DNA from: Brevundimonas albigilva | GTDB taxonomy: Bacteria > Pseudomonadota > Alphaproteobacteria > Caulobacterales > Caulobacteraceae | Direction: 5' to 3' | Assembly (NCBI RefSeq): GCF_023503965.1 | Contig: NZ_CP097298.1 | Location: 496,001 to 560,000 of the forward strand | Length of the DNA: 64,000 bases | Shown: one piece after another, positions 18,825 to 27,878 of the stretch | How positions within the stretch are numbered: the stretch's first letter is position 1 | Layout of the letters: each line of letters begins with the position of its first letter | Made by a program: the position numbers and the translations under genes | Notes under the pieces: generated by a model | Databases searched by the model: none | What the model saw: only the letters and a program-made list of their open reading frames with translations | What the model was told of the DNA's origin: nothing

Positions 18825-19685
18825 ATGGGCCGGTTCGAAGGCACCGATCGCTATATCGCCACCGACGACCTGAAGGTCGCGGTCAACGCCGCCGTGGCGC
18901 TGGAACGGCCGCTGCTGATCAAGGGCGAGCCCGGCACGGGCAAGACCGTCCTGGCCTATGAGATCGCCAAGGCCTTCGACGCCCCCCTGATCACCTGGCA
19001 CGTCAAGTCCACGACCAAGGCCCACAACGGCCTTTACGAATACGACGCCGTCAGCCGTCTGCGCGACAGCCAGCTGGGCGACGAACGCGTGCACGACGTC
19101 CGCAACTACCTGAAGAAGGGCAAGCTGTGGGAGGCGTTCACCGCCCCCGTCCGCCCCGTCCTTCTGATCGACGAGATCGACAAGGCCGACATCGAGTTCC
19201 CGAACGACCTGCTTCAGGAACTGGACCGGATGGAGTTCTACGTCCAGGAGACCGACGAGACCATCCGCGCGGACATCCGCCCCATCGTCATCATCACCTC
19301 CAACAACGAAAAGGAGCTGCCGGACGCCTTCCTGCGCCGCTGCTTCTTCCACTTCATCCGTTTCCCGGACGCCGAGACGCTGGCCGCGATCGTCGAGGTC
19401 CACTTCCCCGGCGTAAAGCCGCGCCTGGTCGCCGAGGCGCTCAGGACCTTCTACGAGATCCGCGACACGCCGGGCCTGAAGAAGAAGCCCTCCACCTCGG
19501 AACTGCTGGACTGGCTCAAGCTGCTGCTGGTCGAGGACATCGACGCCGAGACCCTGCGCGAAAAGGCGCCGAACAAGCTGATCCCGCCGCTGCACGGCGC
19601 CCTGCTCAAGAACGAACAGGACGTGCACCTGTTCGAGCGGCTGGCCTTCCTGAACCGCCGCGAAGGCGGCCGGCCCGGCGGCTGA
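18825..19685 (+). CDS. MoxR-family AAA+ ATPase
   Basis: A 286-residue AAA+ ATPase of the MoxR/APE2220 type, chaperone-like proteins usually paired with a von Willebrand A-domain protein. Walker A is GEPGTGKT (residues 36-43), Walker B LLIDEIDK, sensor 1 ITSNNEKELPDAFLRRC. The C-terminal lid has STSELLDWLKLLL. The start MGRFEGTDRYIATDDLK is typical. No VWA gene follows here. Its Shine-Dalgarno sits inside the upstream terminator hairpin. The client is unknown. Confidence 0.93.
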   Translation: MGRFEGTDRYIATDDLKVAVNAAVALERPLLIKGEPGTGKTVLAYEIAKAFDAPLITWHVKSTTKAHNGLYEYDAVSRLRDSQLGDERVHDVRNYLKKGKLWEAFTAPVRPVLLIDEIDKADIEFPNDLLQELDRMEFYVQETDETIRADIRPIVIITSNNEKELPDAFLRRCFFHFIRFPDAETLAAIVEVHFPGVKPRLVAEALRTFYEIRDTPGLKKKPSTSELLDWLKLLLVEDIDAETLREKAPNKLIPPLHGALLKNEQDVHLFERLAFLNRREGGRPGG

Positions 19686-19760
19686 GGCCGGCATTACCTC
19701 GATTTCACTGGAACGGCGGCGCGCCAGGCGCACAATGACCGGCGACAAGAGGTGTCGACC

Positions 19761-20546
19761 ATGCGTTTCGTTCTGATCCCCCTGATGCTTGCCGCCGGCC
19801 TGGCCGGCTGCGACGGCGACAACGCCGTCCGCATCACCACGACCACCACCTCTTCCTCCTCCCCTGACGCCCTGGGCGTGCTGAAGGTGGTGGACGCGCT
19901 GCAATGCCCCCAGACGCTGGGCGCCCTGACGCGCAAGGGTTCGGCCGATCCGGGCGGCGCCGCCTGCACCTATGGCGGGCCGCGCGGCTCCGAGGTGGTG
20001 CTGCATCTGGTGCCGCTGGACGGTCTCACCGTCGAACAGGCGCTGGCGCGGTTCGAGCAGGACGCCCTGGCGGCCATGCCCCAGGCCGCCGTCCGCATCG
20101 ACGCCCGCGCCGATGACGGAGACCAGCCGGAAACCGCTTCGGTCCAGGCGCCGGGCGTCAACATCCAGGCCAAGGGCGAGGACGCCACCGTCAGCCTGCC
20201 GGGCCTGCACATCGAGACCCAGGGCGACAAGGCCAGCGTCCGCATCGCCGGCATCAACATCCAGTCCGCGGACGGCCAGGGCGTTCGCACCGAAAAGACC
20301 GCCGTCAGCGTCGACTCCGCCGGCGACACGACCCGCGTGCGCACCCGCGCGCCCGGCGACAGCACCCGCGTCACCTTCCTGCTGGCCGACGACGCGGTAC
20401 CGCCCGGCGGCTGGCGCCAGGTCGGCTTCGAGGCGCGAGGCCCCGCCGGCGGCCCCCTGGTGGTGGCGGCCGTGCGCTCCAAGGATCGGCATGACCGGGT
20501 GTTCGACGCCGCCAAGGACCTGGTCGCCCTGAACGTCGGCGACTAG
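19761..20546 (+). CDS. Hypothetical lipoprotein
   Basis: About 261 residues. The ATG at 19761 gives MRFVLIPLMLAAGLAGC, a lipoprotein signal with lipobox LAGC (Cys17); a GTG 9 nt upstream is an alternative. A Thr/Ser-rich linker follows. The middle contains approximate repeats: SVQAPGVNIQAKGEDATVSLPG, HIETQGDKASVRIAG and NIQSADGQGVRTEK all read as short beta strands, suggesting a beta-solenoid-like section. The C-terminus has GWRQVGFEARGP and PLVVAAVRSK. No family is recognised. It is probably anchored in the envelope. Confidence 0.75.
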   Translation: MRFVLIPLMLAAGLAGCDGDNAVRITTTTTSSSSPDALGVLKVVDALQCPQTLGALTRKGSADPGGAACTYGGPRGSEVVLHLVPLDGLTVEQALARFEQDALAAMPQAAVRIDARADDGDQPETASVQAPGVNIQAKGEDATVSLPGLHIETQGDKASVRIAGINIQSADGQGVRTEKTAVSVDSAGDTTRVRTRAPGDSTRVTFLLADDAVPPGGWRQVGFEARGPAGGPLVVAAVRSKDRHDRVFDAAKDLVALNVGD

Positions 20547-20644
20547 GCTTTTCCACGCTTGGCGTGCCCTATCGGGCCGCCGCGCCTTGATCCGCGGCGC
20601 GCAATGCGTCACCTGACCTGCCCAACGACTGCAGGACGGACGAC

Positions 20645-21286
20645 TTGGCCGAGCGCCCCCGGAAGAAGAACGAACCCCGCGCCTGGCAACGGATGCTGTC
20701 CGGCCGCCGGCTGGACCTGCTCGATCCCTCCCCGTTCGACATCGAGATCGAGGACATCGCCCACGGCCTGGCGCGCGTGGCGCGCTGGAACGGCCAGACC
20801 ATCGGCGAGCACGCCTTCTCCGTCGCCCAGCACAGCGTCGTGGTCGAGGAGATCGCCGCCCACATCAAGCCGGGCCTGGACCCGAAATGGCGCCTGGCCG
20901 CCCTGCTTCACGACGCCTCGGAATATGTGATCGGCGACATGATCTCGCCGTTCAAGGCGGCGCTGGGCTCGGGCTACAAGGAGTTCGAGGCGCGGCTGGA
21001 GGCGGCGATCCACGTCCGCTACGGACTGCCGCCCAAGACGCCCCAGACCATCAAGTCCCTGATCAAGAAGGCGGATAAAGCCTGCGCCTTCTTCGAGGCC
21101 ACCCAGCTGGCGGGCTTCACCGAAAAGGAATCCCTGGGCTTTTTCGGGTCGCCCCCGCCCGGCTACAGCCTGGTGATCGAGCCCCAGCCGGCCTCGGTCG
21201 CCCAGGCCCGCTATCTGGAGCGATACCAGGTGCTGGCCAAGGCGGTCGGTCTGATCCCCTCCGACGACGCCTGGCACACGGAGTAG
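20645..21286 (+). CDS. HD-domain phosphohydrolase (YfbR-like)
   Basis: A 213-residue HD-family metal-dependent phosphohydrolase. The metal site is seen in TIGEHAFSVAQHSVVV, AALLHDASEYVIGDM and KKADKACAFFEA. The closest known relative is the YfbR-type 5'-deoxynucleotidase, which cleaves deoxynucleoside monophosphates. The TTG start was chosen because it gives MAERPRKKNEPRAWQRM, typical of alphaproteobacterial versions. nadQ starts 4 nt after its stop, so the pair is probably one operon. Substrate is inferred. Confidence 0.83.
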   Translation: MAERPRKKNEPRAWQRMLSGRRLDLLDPSPFDIEIEDIAHGLARVARWNGQTIGEHAFSVAQHSVVVEEIAAHIKPGLDPKWRLAALLHDASEYVIGDMISPFKAALGSGYKEFEARLEAAIHVRYGLPPKTPQTIKSLIKKADKACAFFEATQLAGFTEKESLGFFGSPPPGYSLVIEPQPASVAQARYLERYQVLAKAVGLIPSDDAWHTE

Positions 21287-21290
21287 GGAC

Positions 21291-22231
21291 ATGGCGCAGG
21301 CGACGGAACAGGGGGTTCGCATCGGCCTGTCGGTCGTCGTCATGACCCTGCGGGGCGCCCAGGCCGTCGTTCTGACCGCGCCGATCGAAGGCGGCGTCCG
21401 CGCCCTGCCCTTCGGCCCCTTCGACCCCGCCCGCGACCGCACGTTCGAGCGGGCGCTGCGCGACTATGTGACCGACCAGACCGGCTTTCGCCTGGGATTC
21501 GTCGAGCAGCTCTACACCTTCGGCGACGCCGGCCGCGCCTCGCCGCGCGCCACGCCGGGCCCGGACCAGATGCGCGAGGTCTCGGTCGGCTATCTGGCGC
21601 TGACGCCCGACGCGGCCGACGACCAGACCCACGATCGCGCTGGGACGCGGTGTTCGACTTCTTCCCGTGGGAGGACCGGCGCGGCGGCGCGCCGGCCCTG
21701 CCCGCCGCCGTCGCCCAGCGCCTGCTGGACTGGGCCGGCGCCGACCCGCGCCGCCTGGCCCGCGCGCGCGCCCTGTTCGCCCTGGCCCCCGACCACCGCT
21801 GGAACGAGGAGCGGGTGCTGGAGCGCTACGAGCTGCTCTATGAGGCGCGCTTGGTGGCCGAGGCCTTTCGCGACGCCGACCAGCCCGCCCCGCCCGACAC
21901 GCCCGGCCGGCCGATGGCTTCGGACCACCGCCGGATCCTGGCGACGGCCCTGGGCCGGCTTCGCAGCAAGCTGAAATACCGCCCCGTGCTGTTCGACCTG
22001 ACGCCCGAGACCTTCACCCTGTCCCAGCTTCAGGCCGCGGCCGAGGCCATCGCCGGGCTGTCGCTGCACAAGCAGAACTTCCGTCGCGGGGTGGAGCGCA
22101 CGGGCCTGGTGGAGCCCACCGGCGTGATGTCGGCCGCCACCGGCGGCCGGCCCGCCGAACTCTTCCGGTTTCGCGGCGTCGATCCCCAGGCGGGGGCCGC
22201 TCCGGGCCTGTCCCTGCCCGCCCAGCGATAG
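21291..22231 (+). CDS. nadQ: NAD biosynthesis regulator NadQ (Nudix-like plus HTH; frameshifted)
   Basis: About 314 residues once rejoined. The N-terminal half is Nudix-like (SVVVMTLRGAQAVVLTAP, RALRDYVTDQTGFRLGFVEQLYTFG). The C-terminal half ends in a winged helix with LHKQNFRRGVERTGLVEPTG. This is the layout of the alphaproteobacterial NAD regulator (COG4111, NadQ), predicted to control nadABC. The nadA-nadB-nadC cluster lies just beyond tRNA-Ser, and a palindrome precedes nadA. The Nudix box is not intact, as expected for a sensor. Frame is lost near 21635-21645 by one base. Confidence 0.83.
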
Positions 22232-22325
22232 CGGACGGATTTCTTTCACGAACGGCTTGCGATGCGCCGCGCCGCCCATTAGAGAAGCCGCTCGCTCAAC
22301 CATGCCTTCATGGAAACGGCCTCGC

Positions 22326-22413
22326 GGAGAGGTGGCAGAGTGGTTGAATGTACCGCACTCGAAATGCGGCGTGCCTTTACGGGTACCGGGGTTCGAATCC
22401 CCCCTCTCCGCCA
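22326..22413 (+). tRNA. tRNA-Ser (CGA)
   Basis: An 88-nt class II tRNA with acceptor GGAGAGG/CCTCTCC, anticodon stem CCGCA/TGCGG around CTCGAAA, long variable arm, T-arm CGGGG/CCCCC and encoded GCCA. Confidence 0.97.
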
Positions 22414-22465
22414 TTCCGCCGAAAACAGCCTGGTCTGATCCGCCGATCCCGGCCGACGGCGCGGG

Positions 22466-23326
22466 TCAGAGCGCGTCCAGGCCGATGTCCAGATTCGGCG
22501 CGGAGTGGGTCAGGGCGCCGACCGAGATGACGTCGACGCCGGTCTCGGCGATGGCGCGCACCGTGGTCAGGTCCACCCCGCCCGAGGCTTCCAGCGTCAG
22601 CCGTCCGTCCACGCGACGCACGGCCCGGCGCAGGTCCGCCAGGCTGAAGTTGTCCAGCATGACGACGTCCGGCCCGACGCCCTCGGGCAGCAGGGCCAAC
22701 ACCTGGTCCAGCTGGTCCAGCCCGTCCACCTCGACCTCGACCTTCATCAGGTGCGGCGCGAAGGCGCGGGCGCGGCGCACGGCCTGCCCCACCCCGCCGC
22801 AGACGGCCACGTGGTTGTCCTTGATCAGTATGGCGTCGTCCAGGCCGAAGCGGTGGTTGATCCCGCCGCCGCAGGCGACCGCGTGCTTCTCCAGCGCCCG
22901 CAGGCCCGGCGTGGTCTTGCGCGTGTCGGCGATGCGCGCCTTCGTGCCCGCGACGGCCTCGACATAGGCGCGCGTCAGGGTCGCCACCCCGCTCAGCCGG
23001 CCCAGCAGGTTCAGCGCCGTCCGCTCGGCCGACAGGAAGGCGCGCGCGTTCGCCTCGACCACCGCCAGCACCGTCCCGGCCTCGAACGCCTCTCCGTCGC
23101 GATGACGCGGGTCGACGCGCGCCTCGGCGTCCATCGCCCGCACGGCCAGCCGCACCGCGTCGATCCCGGCCAGCACCCCGGGCTTGCGCGCGGTGAAGGC
23201 CGCCGTCATCCGCGCCGTCGCCGGAATGCAGGCGGCGGCCGTCACGTCCCCGGCCCGCCCCAGGTCCTCGGCCAGGGCCAGGCGCACGACGGGCTCGATC
23301 ATGACGTCGGGAAGGCTTCGCATCAT
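22466..23326 (-). CDS. nadC: Nicotinate-nucleotide pyrophosphorylase (quinolinate phosphoribosyltransferase)
   Basis: A 286-residue enzyme converting quinolinate and PRPP to nicotinate mononucleotide, CO2 and PPi. Recognised by [67 protein letters not shown], and the C-terminal [25 protein letters not shown]. Lys and Arg of these motifs bind both substrates. The start overlaps the nadB stop by ATGA. It is the last gene of nadA-M50-nadB-nadC. Confidence 0.96.
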   Translation of the reverse strand: MMRSLPDVMIEPVVRLALAEDLGRAGDVTAAACIPATARMTAAFTARKPGVLAGIDAVRLAVRAMDAEARVDPRHRDGEAFEAGTVLAVVEANARAFLSAERTALNLLGRLSGVATLTRAYVEAVAGTKARIADTRKTTPGLRALEKHAVACGGGINHRFGLDDAILIKDNHVAVCGGVGQAVRRARAFAPHLMKVEVEVDGLDQLDQVLALLPEGVGPDVVMLDNFSLADLRRAVRRVDGRLTLEASGGVDLTTVRAIAETGVDVISVGALTHSAPNLDIGLDAL

Positions 23327-24840
23327 TCCGCCGCCAGCATTTCCGGCTGCGTCAGGCGCACCCGCGTGCGCCGCGCCTCGGCCGCCGTTTCCGGATAGTC
23401 CGAGCGATAGTGCCCGCCCCGGCTTTCGCGCCGGTCCAGCGCCGCCTGCACGACCAGCCGCGCGGCGATCAGCGGCGCCGCCGGGCCGTTCTCGGCCTCC
23501 AGCCGGTCGATCAGCGCCAGCACGCCCGACAGGCCCGCCGCGTCCCGCACCACCCCGACATGATCGGTCATCGCCGCCCGCAATTCCGCCAGCGCCGCCT
23601 CTGGCAGGTCGGCCAGCCGGGGCGCCGGGCGCGGCCGCCCGCCTCCGGTCTGGGCCGCCGCCGCCCGGCCCGCGCCGCGTCCGAAGGCGGCCGCCTCCAG
23701 CAGCGAGTTGGACGCCAGCCGGTTGGCCCCGTGCACGCCGGTCGCGGCGCACTCTCCGACCGCGTACAGGCCCGCCAGGCTGGTGCGCCCGTCGACCTCG
23801 GCGGCGATCCCGCCCATGTGATAGTGGCAGGCCGCCATCACCGGGATCGGACTGACGCGCGGGTCCAGCCCGCTTCTCAGACAGGCGGCGAAGACGGCGG
23901 GAAACTCGTGCGGGAAGGCCTCGCCCACCGCTGCGCGCGCATCCAGAAAGGCGCCGCGCCCCTGCATCCGCGCCGCATGGACGGCCCGCGCCACCACGTC
24001 GCGCGGCTTCAGGTCGGCGTCGGCCGCCTGGCCCAGCAGGAACCGTCCGGCCCCGTCGATCAGCCGCGCCCCCTCGCCACGCAGCGCCTCGGTCGCCAGC
24101 GGCGCGGGGTCCAGCCCCACGTCCATCGCCGTGGGATGAAACTGCACGAACTCGGGATCCAGGATTTCGGCCCCGGCCAGGGCGGCCAGCGCCATCCCCT
24201 CGCCCTTCAGCGCGCCGGGCGTGGTCGTCGCGGCGTAGAGGCCGCCCGCGCCGCCGGTCGCCAGCACCACGGCTCGCGCGACGATCTCCAGGCGTCGCCC
24301 GGCCCCGCCGCGCCCCACCGCCGCGCCGACCACGCGGCCCGTCTCGTCCTGCAACAGGCCGGTCAGCCGGGCGTCTTCCCAGACCTCGATCGCCTTCTCG
24401 GCGCGCACGGCCGTGACCACGGCCGACAGGATGGCCCGCCCGGCCCCGTCGCCGCCCACGCGGGCGACGCGGGCCACGCTGTGCGCCGCCTCCAGGCTGA
24501 CGACGAAGCCGCCGTCGGCGTCCCGGTCGAACGGCGCGCCCAGGGCGGCCAGCCACTCCACCGTCTCGCGGCCCCGGTCCGTCAGCGCGCGCGCCGCCTC
24601 GGCCTCGACCAGGCCGGCGCCGGCCGCCTCGGTGTCGCGGGCGTGCAGGACGGGCGAATCCGCCGCGGTCAGCGCCGCCGCCATTCCGCCCTGCGCCCAG
24701 GCCGAGGAACAGCCGCTCAGCAGCGGCTCGGGCGTGACGACCAGCACCCTGGCCCCCGCGCGCGCCGCCTCCAGCGCCGCCGACAGCCCCGCCAGGCCCG
24801 CGCCGACCACCAGCACCCCGTCATGGCGCACGCGGTTCAT
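23323..24840 (-). CDS. nadB: L-aspartate oxidase
   Basis: A 505-residue flavoprotein oxidising L-aspartate to iminoaspartate, which NadA then condenses. The FAD-binding start [21 protein letters not shown] is clear. Family motifs include [41 protein letters not shown], and [27 protein letters not shown]. The C-terminal helical domain ends [14 protein letters not shown]. The start overlaps the M50 protease stop and its end overlaps nadC, both by ATGA. Confidence 0.96.
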   Translation of the reverse strand: MNRVRHDGVLVVGAGLAGLSAALEAARAGARVLVVTPEPLLSGCSSAWAQGGMAAALTAADSPVLHARDTEAAGAGLVEAEAARALTDRGRETVEWLAALGAPFDRDADGGFVVSLEAAHSVARVARVGGDGAGRAILSAVVTAVRAEKAIEVWEDARLTGLLQDETGRVVGAAVGRGGAGRRLEIVARAVVLATGGAGGLYAATTTPGALKGEGMALAALAGAEILDPEFVQFHPTAMDVGLDPAPLATEALRGEGARLIDGAGRFLLGQAADADLKPRDVVARAVHAARMQGRGAFLDARAAVGEAFPHEFPAVFAACLRSGLDPRVSPIPVMAACHYHMGGIAAEVDGRTSLAGLYAVGECAATGVHGANRLASNSLLEAAAFGRGAGRAAAAQTGGGRPRPAPRLADLPEAALAELRAAMTDHVGVVRDAAGLSGVLALIDRLEAENGPAAPLIAARLVVQAALDRRESRGGHYRSDYPETAAEARRTRVRLTQPEMLAAE

Positions 24841-25706
24841 CGCCCGAACCCCAGATAGGCCAGGCCCAGCCGCACGGCGTCGGCGGGCGAACCCTCCGCC
24901 ACCGGCAGCAGGGCGCCCACGGCCGCCGCGCCGCACAGCGCCGCCGTCAGCAGATACAGACCCAGGCTCTTGCCCGCCTCGAGCCAGCTCAGCGTTCCCC
25001 AGGCCGGACGCCACACGCCCCGCTTCAGGTGCGCGACGACCGCCAGGCCCAGGAAGACCGCCAGGATGAACCGCCCCGTCGAGACGCCCCACCAGACCAC
25101 GGCCGCGCCGATGACCAGCAGCACGACCTGCTCCAGCCGCGGATGCACCCGGGTCAGCACCGGCCCCAGCGCCTTGGAGCCGTCCAGCGGCGGCGCGGGA
25201 ACCAGGTTCACCAGGTTCAGCATGGCGATGAAGAAGGCGCCCGCCATCCACTCGCCCTGCCCGGTCGCCAGGCCGACGGCGACGAAGGGGATCATGGCCA
25301 GAAGGCCGAACGCCGGCCCCGCCAGCGACACCAGCACCCCGTCCCATTCGCTTCGGGGCTCGCGCCGGCCCTTGGCCAGACCGCCCAGGAACGGAATGAT
25401 GTAGATGCGCGCCGGCCCCATGCCCACGCCGTTCATCACCAGGGCGTGCCCCGCCTCGTGCACGAACAGGCCGAACAGGATGGCGCCGGCCACGATCACG
25501 CTGCCGGTGATCCACCACAGGAAGCCGCCCATCAGCAGGGTGGAGGCCGCGGCCCAGACCAGGCTCTGGTCCTTTTCGACCGGCGCTTGGTCCGCGGCGG
25601 GGGCCGTGGCGCGGGCCGGCCCGGCGACGGGGGCGGCCTCGGGCTTGGGGTCCCAGGGGCCTGGGGCGCGGCCCGGCTTGCGAAGGGTGTTTTCGGTGTC
25701 GCTCAT
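24837..25706 (-). CDS. M50/site-2-protease-family membrane metallopeptidase
   Basis: A 289-residue polytopic protein. The zinc-binding motif HEAGH lies in a membrane helix (ILFGLFVHEAGHALVMNG), and the third ligand is in the typical LVPAPPLDGSK. About six helices are seen, after a Pro/Ala-rich cytoplasmic N-terminus of about 45 residues. It is a Rip-type site-2 protease relative without a PDZ or CBS domain. It overlaps nadB by ATGA and lies 55 nt after nadA, so it is coexpressed with NAD synthesis. The substrate is unknown. Confidence 0.9.
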   Translation of the reverse strand: MSDTENTLRKPGRAPGPWDPKPEAAPVAGPARATAPAADQAPVEKDQSLVWAAASTLLMGGFLWWITGSVIVAGAILFGLFVHEAGHALVMNGVGMGPARIYIIPFLGGLAKGRREPRSEWDGVLVSLAGPAFGLLAMIPFVAVGLATGQGEWMAGAFFIAMLNLVNLVPAPPLDGSKALGPVLTRVHPRLEQVVLLVIGAAVVWWGVSTGRFILAVFLGLAVVAHLKRGVWRPAWGTLSWLEAGKSLGLYLLTAALCGAAAVGALLPVAEGSPADAVRLGLAYLGFGR

Positions 25707-25761
25707 GGCGGTTCAGATGGGCCTCGCGCCCGGTCCCGACGAGGGGACCGAACGCCGCGCC

Positions 25762-26841
25762 TCAGATCAGCTCCACATCGACGTGGTGGCGCGCCTTGAC
25801 CAGATCGTAGCGCGCCGGCTTCACCGGCGGCGGCAGGTCGATCATCCGCTGCACGGCCAGGCGGCCGCGCTCCAGCATCTCTTGCGGCACGGTGACCTCG
25901 AACTGCATGTGCGCCAGGCAGTCGCGGATGTTCTCCAGGGTGATCCGCTTCATGTGCGGGCACAGGTTGCACGGCCCCACGAACTCGACCCCCGGCACGT
26001 CGCCCTTGATGTTGGACGCCATCGAACATTCGGTGATCAGCACCACCCGCTTGGGCTTTCGCTGCTCGACATAGTCGGTCATCGCCGCCGTCGATCCGGC
26101 GAAGTCCGACGCCGCCAGGATTTCTTCGGGACATTCGGGGTGGGCCAGGACCTCGGCGTCCGGCCAGGCGTCGCGCATGTCGGCGATGTCCTGGACGGTG
26201 AAGCGCTTGTGCACCTCGCAATGGCCCTTCCAGGCGATGATGCCCACCGTCGTCTGGGCCGCGACGTTGCGCGCCAGGAATTCGTCGGGGATCAGGATGA
26301 CGCGGTCGACGCCCCATTCCCTGGCCGCCCATTCCACCACCTGCACGGCGTTGGCGGATGTGCAGCAGATGTCGGTCTCGGCCTTCACGTCGGCGGTGGT
26401 GTTCACATAGGTCACGACCGGCAGGCCCGGATAGCGCTGCTTGATCAGTCGCACGTCCGCGCCGGTGATCGACGACGCCAGCGAACAGCCGGCCCGCAGG
26501 TCGGGGATCAGCACCGTCTTCTCAGGCGACAGGATCTTGGACGTCTCGGCCATGAAGTGCACGCCCGCCTGGACGATCACCTTGGCGTCCGACCGCGCGG
26601 CCTCCTTGGCCAGGCCCAGGCTGTCGCCGACATAGTCGCCGACGCCGTGGAAGATTTCGGGCGTCATGTAGTTGTGGGCCAGGATCACCGCGTCGCGCTC
26701 GCGCTTCAGCCGATTGATCTCGCTGATCAGCCGGGCCTGTCCGGGCCATTCCAGCGGCGTGACGTGGTCGCGGACCTTGGCCCACACCCCGGCGGTCTCC
26801 CGCTCCAGTTCCTTCGTCAGACCAAAGGCGCCGTCGGCCAT
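25762..26841 (-). CDS. nadA: Quinolinate synthase
   Basis: A 359-residue [4Fe-4S] enzyme condensing iminoaspartate and dihydroxyacetone phosphate to quinolinate. The cluster cysteines are in LRAGCSLASS, the LITECSMASNIKGD loop or DICCTSANAV, and FVGPCNLCPHM. VILAHNYMTPEIFHGVGDYVGDSL and VVTYVNTTADVKAETD are family signatures. The ATG at 26841 with GGGAG upstream was preferred to a GTG 9 nt earlier. It is first in the nad operon, just below a palindromic operator. Confidence 0.96.
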   Translation of the reverse strand: MADGAFGLTKELERETAGVWAKVRDHVTPLEWPGQARLISEINRLKRERDAVILAHNYMTPEIFHGVGDYVGDSLGLAKEAARSDAKVIVQAGVHFMAETSKILSPEKTVLIPDLRAGCSLASSITGADVRLIKQRYPGLPVVTYVNTTADVKAETDICCTSANAVQVVEWAAREWGVDRVILIPDEFLARNVAAQTTVGIIAWKGHCEVHKRFTVQDIADMRDAWPDAEVLAHPECPEEILAASDFAGSTAAMTDYVEQRKPKRVVLITECSMASNIKGDVPGVEFVGPCNLCPHMKRITLENIRDCLAHMQFEVTVPQEMLERGRLAVQRMIDLPPPVKPARYDLVKARHHVDVELI

Positions 26842-26858
26842 GATCGTCACTCCCTACC

Positions 26859-26881
26859 CTTATGCTCAAAGTTAGCATAAG
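26859..26881. promoter_or_regulatory. Candidate NadQ operator upstream of nadA
   Basis: A perfect inverted repeat, CTTATGCT and AGCATAAG separated by 7 nt (CAAAGTT), lies 18 nt before the nadA ATG. It is AT-rich against the GC-rich background. Its place fits repression of nadABC by NadQ, encoded 4.6 kb away. The binding protein is inferred. Confidence 0.7.
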
Positions 26882-26925
26882 CAGGACCAATGTAGGCCGA
26901 TCCAGGGGGGACGCAAGGCCTTCGT

Positions 26926-27135
26926 TCAGTCGCTCAGTCGGAACAAATCGTCCAATGGCGCATCCAACGCCTTGGCCAGCATCAGCGCCACCACGACCGA
27001 AGGCGTGAATACACGGTTCTCGATGGTGTTCACCGTCTTGCGCGACACCCCAGCGCGGTCCGCCAGTTCTTGCTGCGTGAGCCCCGCCTCGACCCGCACG
27101 TCTTTCAACCGCACAAGCAATCTGGGCTCAGCCAC
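26926..27135 (-). CDS. XRE-family transcriptional regulator
   Basis: A 69-residue single-domain Cro/cI-type regulator. The helix-turn-helix is LTQQELADRAGVSRKTVNTIENRVFTPSV (residues 19-47), followed by ALMLAKALDAPLDDLFRL. It overlaps the preceding membrane-protein gene by 8 nt, so the two are translated together. This pairing of a small XRE repressor with a small polytopic protein recurs in bacteria. The repeats upstream of the pair are its likely operator. Confidence 0.9.
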   Translation of the reverse strand: MAEPRLLVRLKDVRVEAGLTQQELADRAGVSRKTVNTIENRVFTPSVVVALMLAKALDAPLDDLFRLSD

Positions 27136-27826
27136 GCGACGCCTGCCGATCCAGCCACCAATACCTCAGCGCGGCGGTCAAGGCCGCCAGTTCGAACAGC
27201 GCGGGCATGCCCGCCACCGCCAGCGGCGGCTGGAACAGACCGGCGACAAACAGAACGGCCGCCGCGATCAAGGTCGCCGTGACGGCCCAGACCAGCGCGT
27301 CCTGCCGGAAGAAAATCGTCAGTTCGTCCGCTGGCTTCGGCAAGGCGCCTGGCCGCCTTCGTGCCTGCTTTCGTCCCAGGATCACAGCCATGACCGCCAC
27401 CGGAATGGCGAGTGAAGACAACGCTCGATATCCCTCGCGCAGCCCCTCGTCGCCCGCGGCGACTCCCCAGGCCGCTTCGACGCCAAACACCATGTAAACG
27501 AGGCCGAATGCAGCTAGCCCGAGCAGGTTCAATGCTTCCGCGCTTTGAACGTGATCCCGCCCGCCACCGATCCTTGCCGCCTCAAGGTCTGCTTCGCGTT
27601 GCCCCCACAGATCGAACGCCAGCACGACCGTCAAACCCAAAACCAGAAAGGCCAGGCCCAAACCGGCCATCGAGAACAGCGCATATCCGCCGCGCATGGT
27701 CGCCGACACCGCCAACAACGCCGAAGCCGCCATCGTCAGCAAGCCCAGCAAGCCCCATTGCCACCGCTGTCGCCGCAACCGGGCCCGCGCCCTCGACATC
27801 GCCAGATTCTCAGACGTCCGATCCAT
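27128..27826 (-). CDS. Polytopic membrane protein paired with XRE regulator
   Basis: A 232-residue protein with about six hydrophobic helices in pairs: WGLLGLLTMAASALLAVSA, LAFLVLGLTVVLAFDLWG, LNLLGLAAFGLVYMVFGV, SLAIPVAVMAVILG, ALVWAVTATLIAAAVLFVAG and a last one near FELAALTAAL. The N-terminus is basic and cytoplasmic. A very strong GGAGGGGGT Shine-Dalgarno is present. No family can be named. It is cotranscribed with the XRE regulator, which may respond to its state; that link is inference. Confidence 0.8.
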   Translation of the reverse strand: MDRTSENLAMSRARARLRRQRWQWGLLGLLTMAASALLAVSATMRGGYALFSMAGLGLAFLVLGLTVVLAFDLWGQREADLEAARIGGGRDHVQSAEALNLLGLAAFGLVYMVFGVEAAWGVAAGDEGLREGYRALSSLAIPVAVMAVILGRKQARRRPGALPKPADELTIFFRQDALVWAVTATLIAAAVLFVAGLFQPPLAVAGMPALFELAALTAALRYWWLDRQASRG

Positions 27827-27852
27827 ACCCCCTCCGGCAAACGATACCTATG

Positions 27853-27878
27853 GGTTACATATAACCTACAGGTTACAT
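27853..27878. promoter_or_regulatory. Operator-like repeats upstream of the XRE module
   Basis: GGTTACAT occurs twice as a direct repeat (27853-27860 and 27871-27878). The same stretch holds two inverted repeats, GGTTA-CATA-TAACC (27853-27866) and AACCT-AC-AGGTT (27863-27874). It lies 26 nt before the start codon of the membrane-protein gene. Confidence 0.6.
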
